In this document: piece by piece, positions 53,824 through 64,000 of the stretch
Position numbering within the stretch: position 1 is the first letter of the stretch
Layout of the letters: each line of letters starts with the position of its first letter
Assembly (NCBI GenBank): GCA_023052935.1
Contig: CM041297.1
Coordinates: 6,624,280 to 6,688,279, forward strand
Direction of reading: 5' to 3'
From: Piezodorus guildinii
Lineage: Eukaryota > Arthropoda > Insecta > Hemiptera > Pentatomidae
Length of the DNA stretch: 64,000 nucleotides
Notes under the pieces: model-generated
The model's database searches: none
The model's input: the letters and a program-made list of their open reading frames with translations, nothing else
What the model was told of the DNA's origin: nothing
Position numbers and translations under genes: made by a program

Positions 53824-54285
53824 ACATAATTAAAATAACGCTTATTTTTTAATTGTGTGTTTTTAATTTATGACCGCACCCCCAACCATCTTCCTCATCT
53901 GTTTTTTAGGTAGTTTAGAGGTAGAAAATTCAAAATATATCGGCATTTAAGCCCTGTCATACTATTTCAATCAGAATGAAACTTACATGTCATTAAATCC
54001 CATTAAATTTGACATCGATATAGAGAATTTGATAAAAAAGTTTCAGAATGCATGGTATACCAAAGTAGCAGTTCCAGTCAGTCAATTTTTGTGAAAAATT
54101 TGACGTAACATCTTAGGCATATACTTCTCAAATATAGAATTTCATTTTTGAATGACTTCGACTTCGTTCTCGAATGACCACACACACAGACCTTTTTGGG
54201 GGGCTTCGAAAACTGGAATTCGAAAATTTTTAAGATCGCAATACTTTCTCTTACTATATATTTCATATATAGTTGAGTGAAAGTA

Positions 54286-54859
54286 TAAGGTTATTTAATA
54301 GTTCTTAAACTGATTTTAACAGCCGTGATAAATTAAAATATTCTGTCGCGCGCTCCAGATTTTGTATTTATCCATTGATATATTATAAATAATTAATATT
54401 TTGTGCTTTTTATGACTGGAAAAATATGGCGCCTCTTTTCTTTGATATTTACAATTTTTATTTTAACTTATAAAGTTAATTAAGTTAATTTTCAGAGAGA
54501 AGGAGCTCGGTTAATTAAAAAATTCATTCACAGGAAGAATTCCTTAATTTCGCAAGCTATTCAAAATGGATTATGAAGAATTTCATCTCGTAAAAACGTG
54601 GTATAAATAGTTTTATAAGAAGAATATTGCATTGAAATTATTTAAGAATAGTTTATTGAACACATATTAACTAATGGATTGACAACACACAACATTGTCT
54701 ATGTATGCTTAAATTTTTATGGGATTTCATATTGAAGAAAATAAGAAAGATACTATAAATTCTACTTAAGACCACAAAATGATTATTTGTTATGAGAATA
54801 TCTTGACAGTTTGTTTATAGGCTGAGGTTTTCCACCTAATACATAATATCTTATTTATA
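54286..54859. other. Spacer without recognised feature
   Basis: AT-rich, nothing recognised. Confidence 0.4.
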
Positions 54860-55056
54860 TTAGGATAGGGATCTTTAACGAGTGCCTGGCATCGCACAGG
54901 CTCGGAACCTCCTTTTAACGTCCTCTCCAAAGGACCGAATAACTAAGCCTTTTTTATTCCCATTAAAATACCATAGGGCCATCTGCGGGTTTGAACTTGT
55001 AATTTTGGGCTTAGAAGGCTGTTATGCTAGCCACTATGCTCCAGATGACCCCAAGA
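54860..55056 (-). mobile_element. SINE family 1, reverse
   Basis: From ATTAGGATAGGGATCTTTAACGAG to TAGCCACTATGCTCCAGATGACC. Confidence 0.75.
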
Positions 55057-55169
55057 TAATGGTTCGTAAATCTCAAGAATCAAGTCAAACCTGCCAAGAT
55101 GATGTAATAGGACACATTAAAGCCATATCAGTAGCAACACTGACATTCTATGTCCTATGTTCCTAAGAG

Positions 55170-55430
55170 GAATGAGGCCACTGGGGAATTCAGGTTGCAC
55201 AACGCGGAATTGTGGAGCTCGTTGTGAGTATTATTGAGTTTACAGCATCCTGAAGACAAATAGGCGTGTAAAGTTGTTGGGCTCCGAGAAGAACGAATTT
55301 TGAAAAAGGTGGTATTCGTTGAGCCAACTGATATTGTGTACGGAAGGTAGGTCGAAGCAGTGTTCATTGGACGAAACTGTGTAGGCAGCATCGAACTTGC
55401 AGATTCGGTAAGTCTATTATTATTATAAAA
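55170..55430 (+). mobile_element. RTE-like LINE 3' end, heavily decayed
   Basis: Reads like AATGAGGCCACTGGGGAATTC and ends with CAGATTCGGTAAGTCTATTATTAT, the family terminus. Confidence 0.65.
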
Positions 55431-55434
55431 TAGT

Positions 55435-55805
55435 GGCATCTGCTGGATTTGAACTTACAACCTTGAACATACAAGGTTGTTATGCTAGCAACTACACTAC
55501 AGGGGATTAACCTAGCATAACAACTTTCACTTCTATGCCAAAGGTCGCGGGTTCAAACCTGCGGGTGGCCCTAGAATTTTATGATGGGAGTAAAAAACCC
55601 TTAGTTATGACGTCCTTAGGAGGGTACGTTAGAAGGTGGTCCCGAACCTGTGCGATGTCCGGTACTCGTTAAAGATCCCTATCCTAAAAAAACCTGGATA
55701 GGCAAAATTTAGGACTCCCACTGTAGCATCGTCCAATTAGTCATAGTACCATAAATGTGACGTTAAACGAATAAACAACAAATATACTACAGGTGACCCC
55801 ACTAA
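55435..55805. mobile_element. SINE family 1 nested in a reverse SINE family 1
   Basis: A reverse-oriented head fragment at 55435-55500 resumes at 55792 (CTACAGGTGACCCC). Between them is a plus-oriented near-complete copy, 55505-55790. Confidence 0.7.
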
Positions 55806-55829
55806 GCTATTGCTTTTGAAATTTGAATA

Positions 55830-56450
55830 CATGGCTGTATATAAGGCGATCTAAAAACGCGTTGCCAGAGACCTTCACAATGATGTTGAGGGTACATTCA
55901 TTCCTCATCTGCCGAGCATTGAATATGAAACGTGCCTCCGATTTGATATTCCCTGCCAGACTTTCTCTCCAGTCCCCTTCGGACTACTCCCTTCGCCGGA
56001 CGCGCTATCTCTCGAGGCCCGGACGATACCCTATTGATCGGGAGGAGGAGAGCAGTGGAGCCACCTGGTGGACGAGGATGGCAGCTCCCAGTCGGCCGTA
56101 GGACCCCGGGAGGACCACATCACAGGTCTGTACTCTGGCTCTTCGTCACCTTGGACGATCTGGAACATGCAATGCCCTTCCCTGCTTTGCGCACTTGATT
56201 TTCACAGCTTTGCATTTTGGTTTTGCTATTTACCTGTTTGCAGTGGCCGCTTTGCACGCTGTTACCTGTCGGCTTCCTGCCATTTCCAAGGAGCCTGCTC
56301 TTACCTCATCAATCGCATCTTCTTAAGTGGAAGCAACTCACTAAAAAAAAATTCTGCGTTGAGTTTTTCTTCTAATCCTCTGAAATTTCTTTTAATTTTT
56401 CATTATAATTTGTGCAAATGTTCTATTTAATTATTTTAAACAATGGATCA
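55830..56450. other. GC-richer unassigned block
   Basis: GC-rich at 55870-56320. Open frames at 55823-56101 and 56068-56430 overlap but match no family I know. Possibly a decayed LTR element or LINE 5' region. Confidence 0.35.
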
Positions 56451-56675
56451 TTTTAATCGACAAGAAAGAAATATATGAACTCCACCAATATTTGAGATTT
56501 ACTCGTTTCAAGATACGTAGAATCCAATCCAGTTTGCAATTTAAACAACACCAAAATTGGTTGTTTTTCAAATTTTGGATGGATTTTCAACTGTTCGGTT
56601 GAAAATAAAATTCTCCATTATAATATAATTATCAGGAAATATTAAACCATTGTGCAATGATTTGCAGCTTTTTTC

Positions 56676-56682
56676 ACTTTCA

Positions 56683-56763
<81 letters not shown>

Positions 56764-57507
56764 TAAGAGGAAGAATTGAAGCAGAATCGTGAAAAGTTTT
56801 GAATTCGTGCTTTCAATACAGATGTTTCAAGGTTCGCTTGGTTCAAATAACCAAGTATTGCAAAATGGTTTATATATGTGGTAAGTCCTTCTCCGAAAGA
56901 GTAAGATTCTCGAATTCAAAATTTCTCATTTGAGATAGTTTATATGCTTGGTATGATAAAATACAAGTTTTTGCCAATATGGACTGACCAGATGTGGGAC
57001 TTTAAATAATGATTTTGGGGATCACTTGTAGCTGGGTGGCTAGCGTAACAGCCTCCCATGCTAAAGGTCACGGGTTCAAACCCGCAGGTGGTCCTAGGAT
57101 TTTTTAATGGCAGGAAAAAATCCTTAGTGTCGCCGTCCTTCGGAGGGGACGTTAAAAGGTGGTCCCGAGCCTGTGCGATGTCAGGTACTCGTTAAAGATC
57201 CCTATCCTAATAAAACCTGGATAGGCAAAATTTAGGACTCCCACTGTAGCATCGTCCGATTAGCCATAGTAGCATAAAGTGACGTTAAATAAACAAAATA
57301 ATGTTTTTGTTCACCATTTTATAAAATACTTTAAAACGGGTGTAAACGTTCATGTGAAATGAAATGGGATTCAATTTCATGAATATATTATTGGGATTAG
57401 CAACATTTTAAGATACAATTTTCAACGTAATTATACCATTTTTACAGGTTTTTATTCCTGTGATTCTAAATAACCAAGTTCCATAAAATAGCCTCTGTGT
57501 GTGTATG

Positions 57508-57578
<71 letters not shown>

Positions 57579-58085
57579 GTAGTATTGCTTGCTCAAAAAC
57601 GAAACGATATGCAAAAATGAATTTTTACATATTTATATACCTAGGAAGATAAAGCAACTTTTCCGCCTTAATAGCATCGCTAAAAAACAGGTAAATATAT
57701 AAGTTGAATGAATTTGACAATCAACTGAAGAAAAAAAAGTACTAAAATATTTTTTTATACAATTTTTTCGTTTTTAACACAAGAATACTAATATAGATGT
57801 ATAATATACCGTAGGATAGCTAAAGGTTTTAGAAAAAATATTATCAAATATACGTAATTTTAAAGGTTAATGTAGAGTGGAGAAAAGCCGATAAAACTAA
57901 CTGAGAAAACTGATTTTTGTCGATAAAAATATAATAGATTATTTAATAAATCACATGTTTCTATTGAAATAAAAAAAATAACTTGTTAACAATTTATTTG
58001 TATTTTTCAATGTATTTACAAATTCTTAAATTTATTTTAACAACGGAGGTAAGTGAAATTCGTGTGTTGCACGCACCAGATTTTT
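56676..58085 (+). repeat. Family X-like repeat, diverged, with microsatellites and a SINE
   Basis: The left end TTTCACTTTCACTT is fused to a (TA)n at 56686-56760, then AGTAAGAGGAAGAATTG. The right end is GGAGGTAAGTGAAATTCGTGTG...CACCAGATTTTT. A long (GT)n lies at 57504-57580, the place where family members have short ones. A SINE occupies 57017-57296. Confidence 0.7.
57017..57296 (+). mobile_element. SINE family 1, near-consensus, with target duplication
   Basis: GGGGATCACTTGTAGCTGGG to TAAATAAACAAAAT. Flanks AATAATGATTTT / AATAATGTTTTT. Confidence 0.9.
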
Positions 58086-58663
58086 AAATAAGTGAACCAT
58101 TTCTTGTAGTTCATATAATGATTTTGTTCACCAATTCATAAAATTCGCGAAAACGGGTGTAAAATGAAATGGGATTCAATTTCATGTTTATAGTATTGGG
58201 ATTGGGATGTATATAGTATTGGGATTGGGATGTATATAGTATTGGGATTGGGATGTATATAGTATTGGGATTGGGATGTATATAGTATTGGGATTGGGAT
58301 GTATATAGTATTGGGATTGGGATGTATATAGTATTGGGATTGGGATGTATATAGTATTGGGATTGGGATGTATATAGTATTGGGATTGGGATGTATATAG
58401 TATTGGGATTGGGATGTATATAGTATTGGGATTGGGATGTATATAGTATTGGGATTGGGATGTATATAGTATTGGGATTGGGATGTATATAGTATTGGGA
58501 TTGGGATGTATATAGTATTGGGATTGGGATGTATATAGTATTGGGATTGGGATGTATATAGTATTGGGCAACATTTTAGGATACAATTTTCAACGTAATT
58601 ATACCATTTTTACAGATTTTTATTCCTGTGATTCTAAATAACCAAGTTCCATAAAATAGCCTC

Positions 58664-58695
<32 letters not shown>

Positions 58696-58795
58696 TGCGT
58701 GTGTAGTATTTCTTGCTTAGAAACGAAACTTTATACAAAAATGAATTTTTACATAGTTATATACCTAGGAAGATAAAGCAACTTTTCCGCCACTT
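57300..58795. repeat. Direct duplication of a 360-bp family X-related segment
   Basis: 57300-57660 and 58120-58795 (less the minisatellite) align closely: TTGTTCACCA, GAAATGGGATTCAATTTCATG, TACAATTTTCAACGTAATTA, CCTAGGAAGATAAAGC. Confidence 0.85.
58189..58567 (+). repeat. 23-bp minisatellite, about 16 units
   Basis: Unit TATAGTATTGGGATTGGGATG plus TA, essentially invariant. Arose at the TATTATTGGGATTAGC position of the sister segment near 57390. The open frame on the minus strand is only a by-product of the period. Confidence 0.95.
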
Positions 58796-59104
58796 ATCGA
58801 CAAACTAGAACAAGAAAATAATTAAACCTCACAAAAAGTCTACGTGTGTTAGATAAGCTTACTAAAGAACATAAAATCGTTTTAAACTGGAATTTAAATA
58901 TATAAGACACCTGGGATCTTACCGTATATAGTTTAGCCTAAATCAACTTATTGGGAATGCCTTTATATATTATGTGGTATACGTAGTAAGGAAATCATTG
59001 TGGTTTTGAACATTTATTAATTTGAATTTTCAACCAAATGACTTATGAGGTAAGTTCAGTTCAAAAATGAAATTAATCGAATGCCTGTGAGATATTACAA
59101 CATT
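58796..59104. other. Spacer before the CR1-like LINE
   Basis: No feature recognised. Confidence 0.4.
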
Positions 59105-59134
59105 TCATTACTTTCACTTACTATATATAGTAAG
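59105..59134 (+). repeat. Family X left terminus, cut off by LINE insertion
   Basis: TACTTTCACTTACTATATATAGTAAG; the rest of this copy resumes at 63722. Confidence 0.85.
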
Positions 59135-59357
59135 TCTGGCTTGAGCCTTCGTTCAGTTAACATCGTTAAACCCACGTTATTTGTGCTCTCCAGTGTAATT
59201 CATCTTATTTGTTTACCGAGATACAGCGGCTAGCTCGTCCAATAATCCCTAACCTCGAAGGTATTAAGGACGTCAACACCCGTTACTGTTTACCTTATTA
59301 TCTCTGCTGTGAGTACTGTTTGTTTTTATAACTTATTTTTTCAATTTAATTTAAAAA

Positions 59358-60306
59358 ATGGTGCAGTGTTCATTGTGCGAATGTGCCATCACTCGTGACG
59401 ACAAAAACAATTTAAGTTGCAGTAAATGCCGTGTTGTTTATCACGGCAAATGCTGTAATTTGAAAGAAAAAGAAATAGAGACTCTGAGATTTAATAAAAA
59501 ATCATGGCTCTGCCCTAAATGTGACCCAGAAAAAAAAAACAAGTGAAAAACCCTCATCACCTTCCAAGATCAATGAACAAAAAACAGGTATACCAACCTT
59601 GGCCGATGTAATGGCAGCAGTGACCAGTCAAGGATCCCAGGTCAACGAGGAAATTAAAAATATGCGCAGTTCCCTAGAAAAATATGGAGAACTTAGTTTT
59701 GAATTGCATGAGAGGCTCTCCAAAATTGAAAGCCATCTAGAAGGCCAGGCAAAATATATCGAAGAGCTCTCTCTAGAAAATAAGACTTTAAAAAATAAAG
59801 TAGGTGAGCTCGAGGTTCGTCTCAATAAGACCGAGAAGGGCCTACTTCGTAGGTCTCTAGAAATTCGGGGTATCCCGGTCCGTCCCGGTGAAACCCCTGC
59901 GGCTCTGGTGACCAGTGTGGCGACCGGCCTAGGTATGAAGATTTCTCCTGAGGATCTGGACACGGTGGTACGACGTAGATCGAAGCCGGGTGACGAGAGA
60001 ACTCCTCCAGTCGTTGTCCGTTTCGTCAGGCAAACCACGAGGGACGAGCTGGTGAAGCAAAGAAAGGTCAAAAGGGATTTCACCACGCTGGACATCGGAT
60101 GGGAATCCAATGACTGTCACCGTATATACCTCAGTGAAGAAATGTCTCCAGGAAACCGACATCTTTACTGGCTCGCTCGACAGAAGAGATCGCCAGGAAA
60201 ACTAAAATATGTTTGGTTTTCAGCCGGCAGAGTTCGCTGTCGTAAGGACGACGGACATCCGGTGGTTTTCATCGACCGAGCGCAGGACCTGGAGGTCTTC
60301 GGCTGA
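59358..60306 (+). CDS. LINE ORF1: PHD finger, coiled coil, nucleic-acid-binding domain (one frameshift)
   Basis: The first frame (59358-59546) encodes a PHD zinc finger with a full C4HC3 set (C4, C7, C21, C24, H29, C32, C52, C55). It stops just after a run of ten A. The second frame (open from 59521 to 60306) continues with TSEKPSSPSKI, a coiled coil (KIESHLEGQAKYIEELSLEN) and an L1-ORF1/FP-like region (RRSLEIRGIP, HLYWLARQKR, VWFSAGRVRCRKDD). Nine A would restore one frame of about 315 residues, so this is a one-base slippage mutation or assembly error rather than two genes. ORF1 proteins of this type package LINE RNA. Confidence 0.88.
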
Positions 60307-60583
60307 CGTCCCGACTACCGTCTACCTTCTGGCTACAAACGGATTCACACCACGGCCTCTATATGTAATTTACTGAGATTAATGTTTAGTGTCACGGTAT
60401 ATTTTTATTATTTTACAATTTTTCTTTTCTTCAATAATCATTATTTATTTCATTTTTCAAGTATTCTTTACTCAACACTTTTGATTGTTTTATTTTGTAT
60501 TTATTTTCTTCTAATATTCAAATTTAACCAACATTTAGCTACGTCGTCTTACTACCATCAGTGTTTTTCCCTATCCCGTTCCT

Positions 60584-63385
60584 ATGACTAGTATCCTAAA
60601 TATCTGCCACGTCAACTCCCAATCCTTGCCAGCTCATTATGATGAATTCCTTCAATACTTTACCCAGAACTTTTACCATATAATTGCAGTATCAGAAACT
60701 TGGCTAAAACCCTACATTCCCTCTTCTTCTATTTCCTTACCCGACCACTCCTTCTTACGTCATGACCGATTAGGCCGCACTGGCGGAGGCGTCGGTCTCT
60801 ATGTACATAATAGCCTAAAATCTCGTATCCTAGATGTTTCAACCCCATCCGATCATCCTCATATTGAATTTATTATCCTTGAAATAATTTGTAACAATCA
60901 TCCTCTCTTATTTGCAGTAGTGTATCGCCCTCCTTTAGTTCCGTATGATGCTCCTTTTGAAACTACCCTCTACAGTTACGTTCCTCTCTATAACAATATT
61001 ATAATCTCCGGCGACTTCAACACCAATTTCCTTTCCAACTCCAATGACAAACTGTACCTCGAAAATCTCTTCTTTTCCCTTAATCTTTTTATCGTACCTT
61101 TCTCTTCCACCCATCATACTCATTTTTCAGATACCTGGCTCGACCTTCATGTAATTGATTCAGCACATAGCCTCCTCTCTTCATCACAATTACCTGTCCC
61201 ATTCTTATCATGTCATGACCTAATACACATATCATACAATATCCAAACTCCAGCAATCCTTCCTAAAACAACAACTTTCCGTAATATCAACTCTCTTACC
61301 CGTGAAATCATCCAATCCGACCTTGAGGTCCTAAAGTGGGACGATATATATTCATGTACCTCTATAGATTCAAGGGTCGATATCCTCACCTCTAACCTCA
61401 TCAGTATCCTCGATAAACATGCTCCCCTCAAAACCTGCACCTTCCGTCGCCGCCCTGCTCCTTGGATGAGTCCAACAATAAAAGACTTACAAAAGAGGCG
61501 TGATGCTGCCCGTAGACGCTTTAGACGTACTAGACTGACGGAAGACTATCAAGCATTCAGGGCACTCCGCAATCTGACTCAGGCAACAATCAGACAAGCA
61601 AAATCTAATTACTTTCACGAAACTCTCTCCTCTGCTCCCGATTCAAAGACAAAATGGCAACTCCTTCGCCAACTGTCTCTTTGCAAATCCTCTTCCTCAC
61701 CATCCTATCAAGCCTCACCAGATGAATTAAATATATACTTTTCATCTTCCTCTTCTGATAATCATTCTCCACATCCTTCTGACTTTCCTTCAATTACATC
61801 ATTTAATCCAGATAATTTTTATTTTTCCGATATCACACCAACTGACCTTATCTCCTCTGTAATGAAATCCCATACCAACTCTATAGGATTTGATGGAATA
61901 CCCGTCAAACTACTAAAATTATGCCTTCCCGAAATCCTACCAGTTCTCCTATTCATATATAATTTTTCCCTCCAAAATTCTATATTTCCATCAACTTGGA
62001 AAAAAGCAATAGTCCATCCTATCAATAAAACCTCTAATCCTACATCCCCTAAAGATTATCGCCCAATTTCTATCCTATCTAACCTTTCCAAGCCCTTAGA
62101 AAGAATAGTTCAATCTCAATTATCTAATTTCCTTGAAAAGTCTAAACTTCTTGATCCTCTCCAATCCGGTTTCCGACCTGGCTTTTCCACTCAATCCGCT
62201 CTACTCAAAATCACCAGCGACATACATACTGCTATGGATGAAAAGAAACTGACCGTACTAATACTTCTTGACTTTTCAAAAGCTTTTGACTCCGTGGACC
62301 ATTCCATCCTTTTCACCAAACTACAGTCCCTATCCTTTTCCAACAACACCATTCGTTGGTTTCACTCTTTTCTCTCTGGTAGAACCCAAGCTGTCACCAT
62401 TCCTAATCATCCTCTATCTTCCTTTCGTGCCCTTTCGGCAGGTGTGGCCCAGGGTTCAAGTATATCTCCTCTCCTTTTTAATTCCTATATAAATGACCTT
62501 CCCAACTCTATCCATCATTGCTCCCACCATTTGTACGCTGATGATTTCCAATTCTACCTATCCTTCTCCCCCTCCGAGACATTATTAGCATTTTCGAAGA
62601 TTCAGGAGGACCTGGATAGAATCAGCGCCTGGGGATATCTGAATAAACTCAAGCTAAATGCCATGAAGACGCAAGCAATAGTAATAGGTTCCAATTCCCT
62701 TATCAAATGTCATACCAACTTTCCAAGTCTAATCCTTAATAATTACCCAATTACGTTCAGTTCCACTGTCAAAAACCTAGGTATCACCATCGACCAATCA
62801 CTCTCCTGGAAACCTCATATTGCCCAAATCTCCCGAAGAACAATCAGTACTCTTAAATTTTTCCATCGCTCCCGTCATCTCCTCCCCCAATCCACTCGTA
62901 AGCTCCTCGTATCCTCACTTATTTTTCCCCACTTTGACTATTGTTGTGCGGTGTATGACGGCCTCCCGGCTGTGCTTGAGGACAGACTAAAGCGTATTAT
63001 GAACATTTTCTTAAGATTTGTCTTCGGTACATCAGGGAGGTCTCATGTTACCTACTTATACGGTGAATTAAAGTGGCTCCTCCCCTCAACCCGCAGACAA
63101 TATTTCCTTGGATCATTCCTCTACCAAACTATTAACTCCCAGCATCCTTCCTACATCTACAGTCTCCTTCAATTTAAATCCTCAATCCACTCACTTGAAA
63201 CTCGATCGCGACATTCTGACCTTTACCTTCCTACTCACAGAACCAAAACCTTTGATCGTTCCTTTATTGTTCGCTCTACCACACTCTGGAATTCTTTACC
63301 AATCCATATCCGCCATGCTGCCTCTTTATCCTCATTCAAATCCCAACTTTTCCTATACCTTCTGTCATCCCAAATAGATGATTAG
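60584..63385 (+). CDS. LINE ORF2: AP endonuclease and reverse transcriptase, 933 residues
   Basis: Intact frame. The N-terminal apurinic-type endonuclease shows HVNSQSL, SETWL (37-41), VVYRPP and SGDFN (142-146), with H211 in SCHDLI near its end. The reverse transcriptase shows DYRPISILSNLSK, SGFRPGFSTQSAL, LLDFSKAFDSVDH, GVAQGSSISPLLFNSYINDL and the catalytic YADD (651-654). The C-terminus has FDYCCAVYDGLP and TTLWNSLPIHIR. It nicks target DNA and copies LINE RNA there. Length is normal for the group. The Asp usually before the endonuclease His reads Cys here. Confidence 0.96.
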   Translation: MTSILNICHVNSQSLPAHYDEFLQYFTQNFYHIIAVSETWLKPYIPSSSISLPDHSFLRHDRLGRTGGGVGLYVHNSLKSRILDVSTPSDHPHIEFIILEIICNNHPLLFAVVYRPPLVPYDAPFETTLYSYVPLYNNIIISGDFNTNFLSNSNDKLYLENLFFSLNLFIVPFSSTHHTHFSDTWLDLHVIDSAHSLLSSSQLPVPFLSCHDLIHISYNIQTPAILPKTTTFRNINSLTREIIQSDLEVLKWDDIYSCTSIDSRVDILTSNLISILDKHAPLKTCTFRRRPAPWMSPTIKDLQKRRDAARRRFRRTRLTEDYQAFRALRNLTQATIRQAKSNYFHETLSSAPDSKTKWQLLRQLSLCKSSSSPSYQASPDELNIYFSSSSSDNHSPHPSDFPSITSFNPDNFYFSDITPTDLISSVMKSHTNSIGFDGIPVKLLKLCLPEILPVLLFIYNFSLQNSIFPSTWKKAIVHPINKTSNPTSPKDYRPISILSNLSKPLERIVQSQLSNFLEKSKLLDPLQSGFRPGFSTQSALLKITSDIHTAMDEKKLTVLILLDFSKAFDSVDHSILFTKLQSLSFSNNTIRWFHSFLSGRTQAVTIPNHPLSSFRALSAGVAQGSSISPLLFNSYINDLPNSIHHCSHHLYADDFQFYLSFSPSETLLAFSKIQEDLDRISAWGYLNKLKLNAMKTQAIVIGSNSLIKCHTNFPSLILNNYPITFSSTVKNLGITIDQSLSWKPHIAQISRRTISTLKFFHRSRHLLPQSTRKLLVSSLIFPHFDYCCAVYDGLPAVLEDRLKRIMNIFLRFVFGTSGRSHVTYLYGELKWLLPSTRRQYFLGSFLYQTINSQHPSYIYSLLQFKSSIHSLETRSRHSDLYLPTHRTKTFDRSFIVRSTTLWNSLPIHIRHAASLSSFKSQLFLYLLSSQIDD

Positions 63386-63721
63386 CAAATGTGATGTCAA
63401 TTTTATCTAGAAATCTACATTGAATAAATGAAGATTACCGTTTACCGCCCAAATTTTAATTTGATTTTGTTTAAATAAAATTTTCATTTTCTCATAAGAT
63501 AAAATTTAGAAGATATATATTTTTATTAATTTCTTTGTTATTTTTTATGTATATAACTCCTCATTGTAAATAATTGTAATTTTAATAATCATTGTAAATA
63601 ATAATTAATCATGTTTTTATTGTCTGTTGGCCAGACATATTATATATTCAAATTGTACATAACTGTTATTCTTAGGGGACCTAGTCCCAGAATAAAAATT
63701 TTTTTCTATTCTATTATATTC

Positions 63722-64000
63722 TATAGTAAGGGAAATTATTGCGATCGTGAAAATTTTCGAATTCCAGTTTTCAACGGAAATACACGTTTTAGGGTCACCT
63801 GAGTCCAAATGACCAAGTCCCGCAAAAAGGTCTGTGTGTGTGTAGAGCTATGAAACTAAAATTTCATATTTAAGACAAATATATACACCGGAGACGTTAC
63901 AAAGCCTTTTTCATCAAAATGAGCTTACCAGAAGAGGCACTTTATATTATGCATTTTGCACCTTTTTTCGATTTTCTCGAAAACTGTTGCAACGATTTTG
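63722..64000 (+). repeat. Family X repeat, continuation to window edge
   Basis: TATAGTAAGGGAAATTATTGCGATCG to TTTTTTCGATTTTCTCGAAAAC, the same order as the other copies. Together with 59105-59134 it forms the left part of one X copy. Confidence 0.85.

Larger units (their letters stand above)
52902..53900. mobile_element. Large foldback element, about 390-bp arms, two hammerhead-like motifs
   Basis: Arms 52902-53290 and 53511-53900 are almost perfect inverted complements with a 220-base spacer. Outer ends read AGATGAGGAAGATGGTTGGG. Outside the 39-nt motif the sequence is unrelated to the 47777 family. No coding capacity. Confidence 0.93.
51996..54285 (-). repeat. Family X repeat, internally duplicated and split by a foldback element
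   Basis: The right end AAAATCTGGTACGTGGAACAC is at 51996 and the left end, near AGTGAAAGT, at 54285. The segment 52130-52380 recurs at 52605-52860. A foldback element occupies 52902-53900. Confidence 0.75.
59135..63721 (+). mobile_element. Near-complete two-ORF LINE of the CR1/Jockey group
   Basis: 4.6 kb with a 5' leader (59135-59357), ORF1, ORF2 and a 3' UTR ending in TATTCTATTATATTC-type repeats typical of CR1-like elements. TATAGTAAG at 59126-59134 and 63722-63730 is the target-site duplication, inside a family X repeat. The only element here with an intact ORF2, so it is the youngest LINE in the window. Confidence 0.93.

Noticed and set aside
56568..56846. Open frame with a long IYIYIY segment resembling a membrane protein
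   Set aside because: Translation of the (TA)n tract.
58189..58567. Possible CRISPR array
   Set aside because: Units are contiguous with no unique spacers, and the DNA is eukaryotic.
58188..58586. 132-residue open frame with repeated IPIPILYTSQSQYYIHPNPN
   Set aside because: Product of the 23-bp minisatellite; a 23-residue repeat is exactly what a 23-base period gives.
59521..59546. Separate gene starting at 59521
   Set aside because: That position is GTG inside the PHD-finger frame; the two frames are one ORF1 broken by one base.
60935..61123. Minus open frames inside ORF2 (60935, 61213, 61605, 61819)
   Set aside because: Antisense shadows of the LINE ORF2.

Overview
This is eukaryotic DNA, most likely an insect (arthropod) nuclear genome. 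It is AT-rich and intron-rich, has canonical GT-AG splice sites and no operons or ribosome binding sites. It is packed with mariner elements, non-LTR retrotransposons (CR1-, Jockey-, RTE- and R4-like), tRNA-derived SINEs and a Lep1-type Helitron. No rRNA, CRISPR, phage or prokaryotic gene was seen. The hemipteran/insect assignment is inference.

The only host gene I can support is a phosphotriesterase-related (PTER) amidohydrolase, in two tandem copies on the minus strand. Copy 1 is complete: seven coding exons from the ATG at 49150 to the stop at 16094, spread over 33 kb. They join with consistent intron phases into a 344-residue product, except for one missing base in exon 3. Copy 2 has its first two exons at 8725-8710 and 2840-2681 and runs off the left edge. 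Introns and flanks of the two copies align between insertions (about 6.0-9.35 kb with 48.6-50.4 kb, and 2.6-2.97 kb with 38.6-38.9 kb), so this is a segmental duplication. Transposons private to one copy date later insertions.

Layout: 0-9.3 kb, copy 2 start, carrying a TIR element, a deleted mariner, LINE fragments and a Helitron with a perfect 300-bp tandem repeat. 9.3-16 kb, spacer with SINEs, LINE pieces, a foldback cluster and an undescribed 0.9-kb repeat that I call family X. 16-49 kb, copy 1, whose introns hold most of the elements. 49-59 kb, upstream flank with nested RTE-in-SINE, a second deleted mariner, a 1-kb foldback and minisatellites. 59.1-63.7 kb, a nearly complete two-ORF CR1/Jockey-group LINE inserted into a family X copy.

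The most interesting signal is a set of long inverted-repeat (foldback) elements at 13.4-14.4, 30.4, 47.8-48.6 and 52.9-53.9 kb. Their arms carry a 39-nt motif arranged GCC-CTGATGA-hairpin-GAAAC-GTH-GGC. This closely resembles the short hammerhead ribozymes with almost no stem III that are associated with Penelope-like elements. Two families with otherwise different sequence keep the same core. A second theme is amplification of deletion derivatives: mariners sharing an identical internal deletion, a mariner rearranged into a foldback, and minisatellites grown inside family X.
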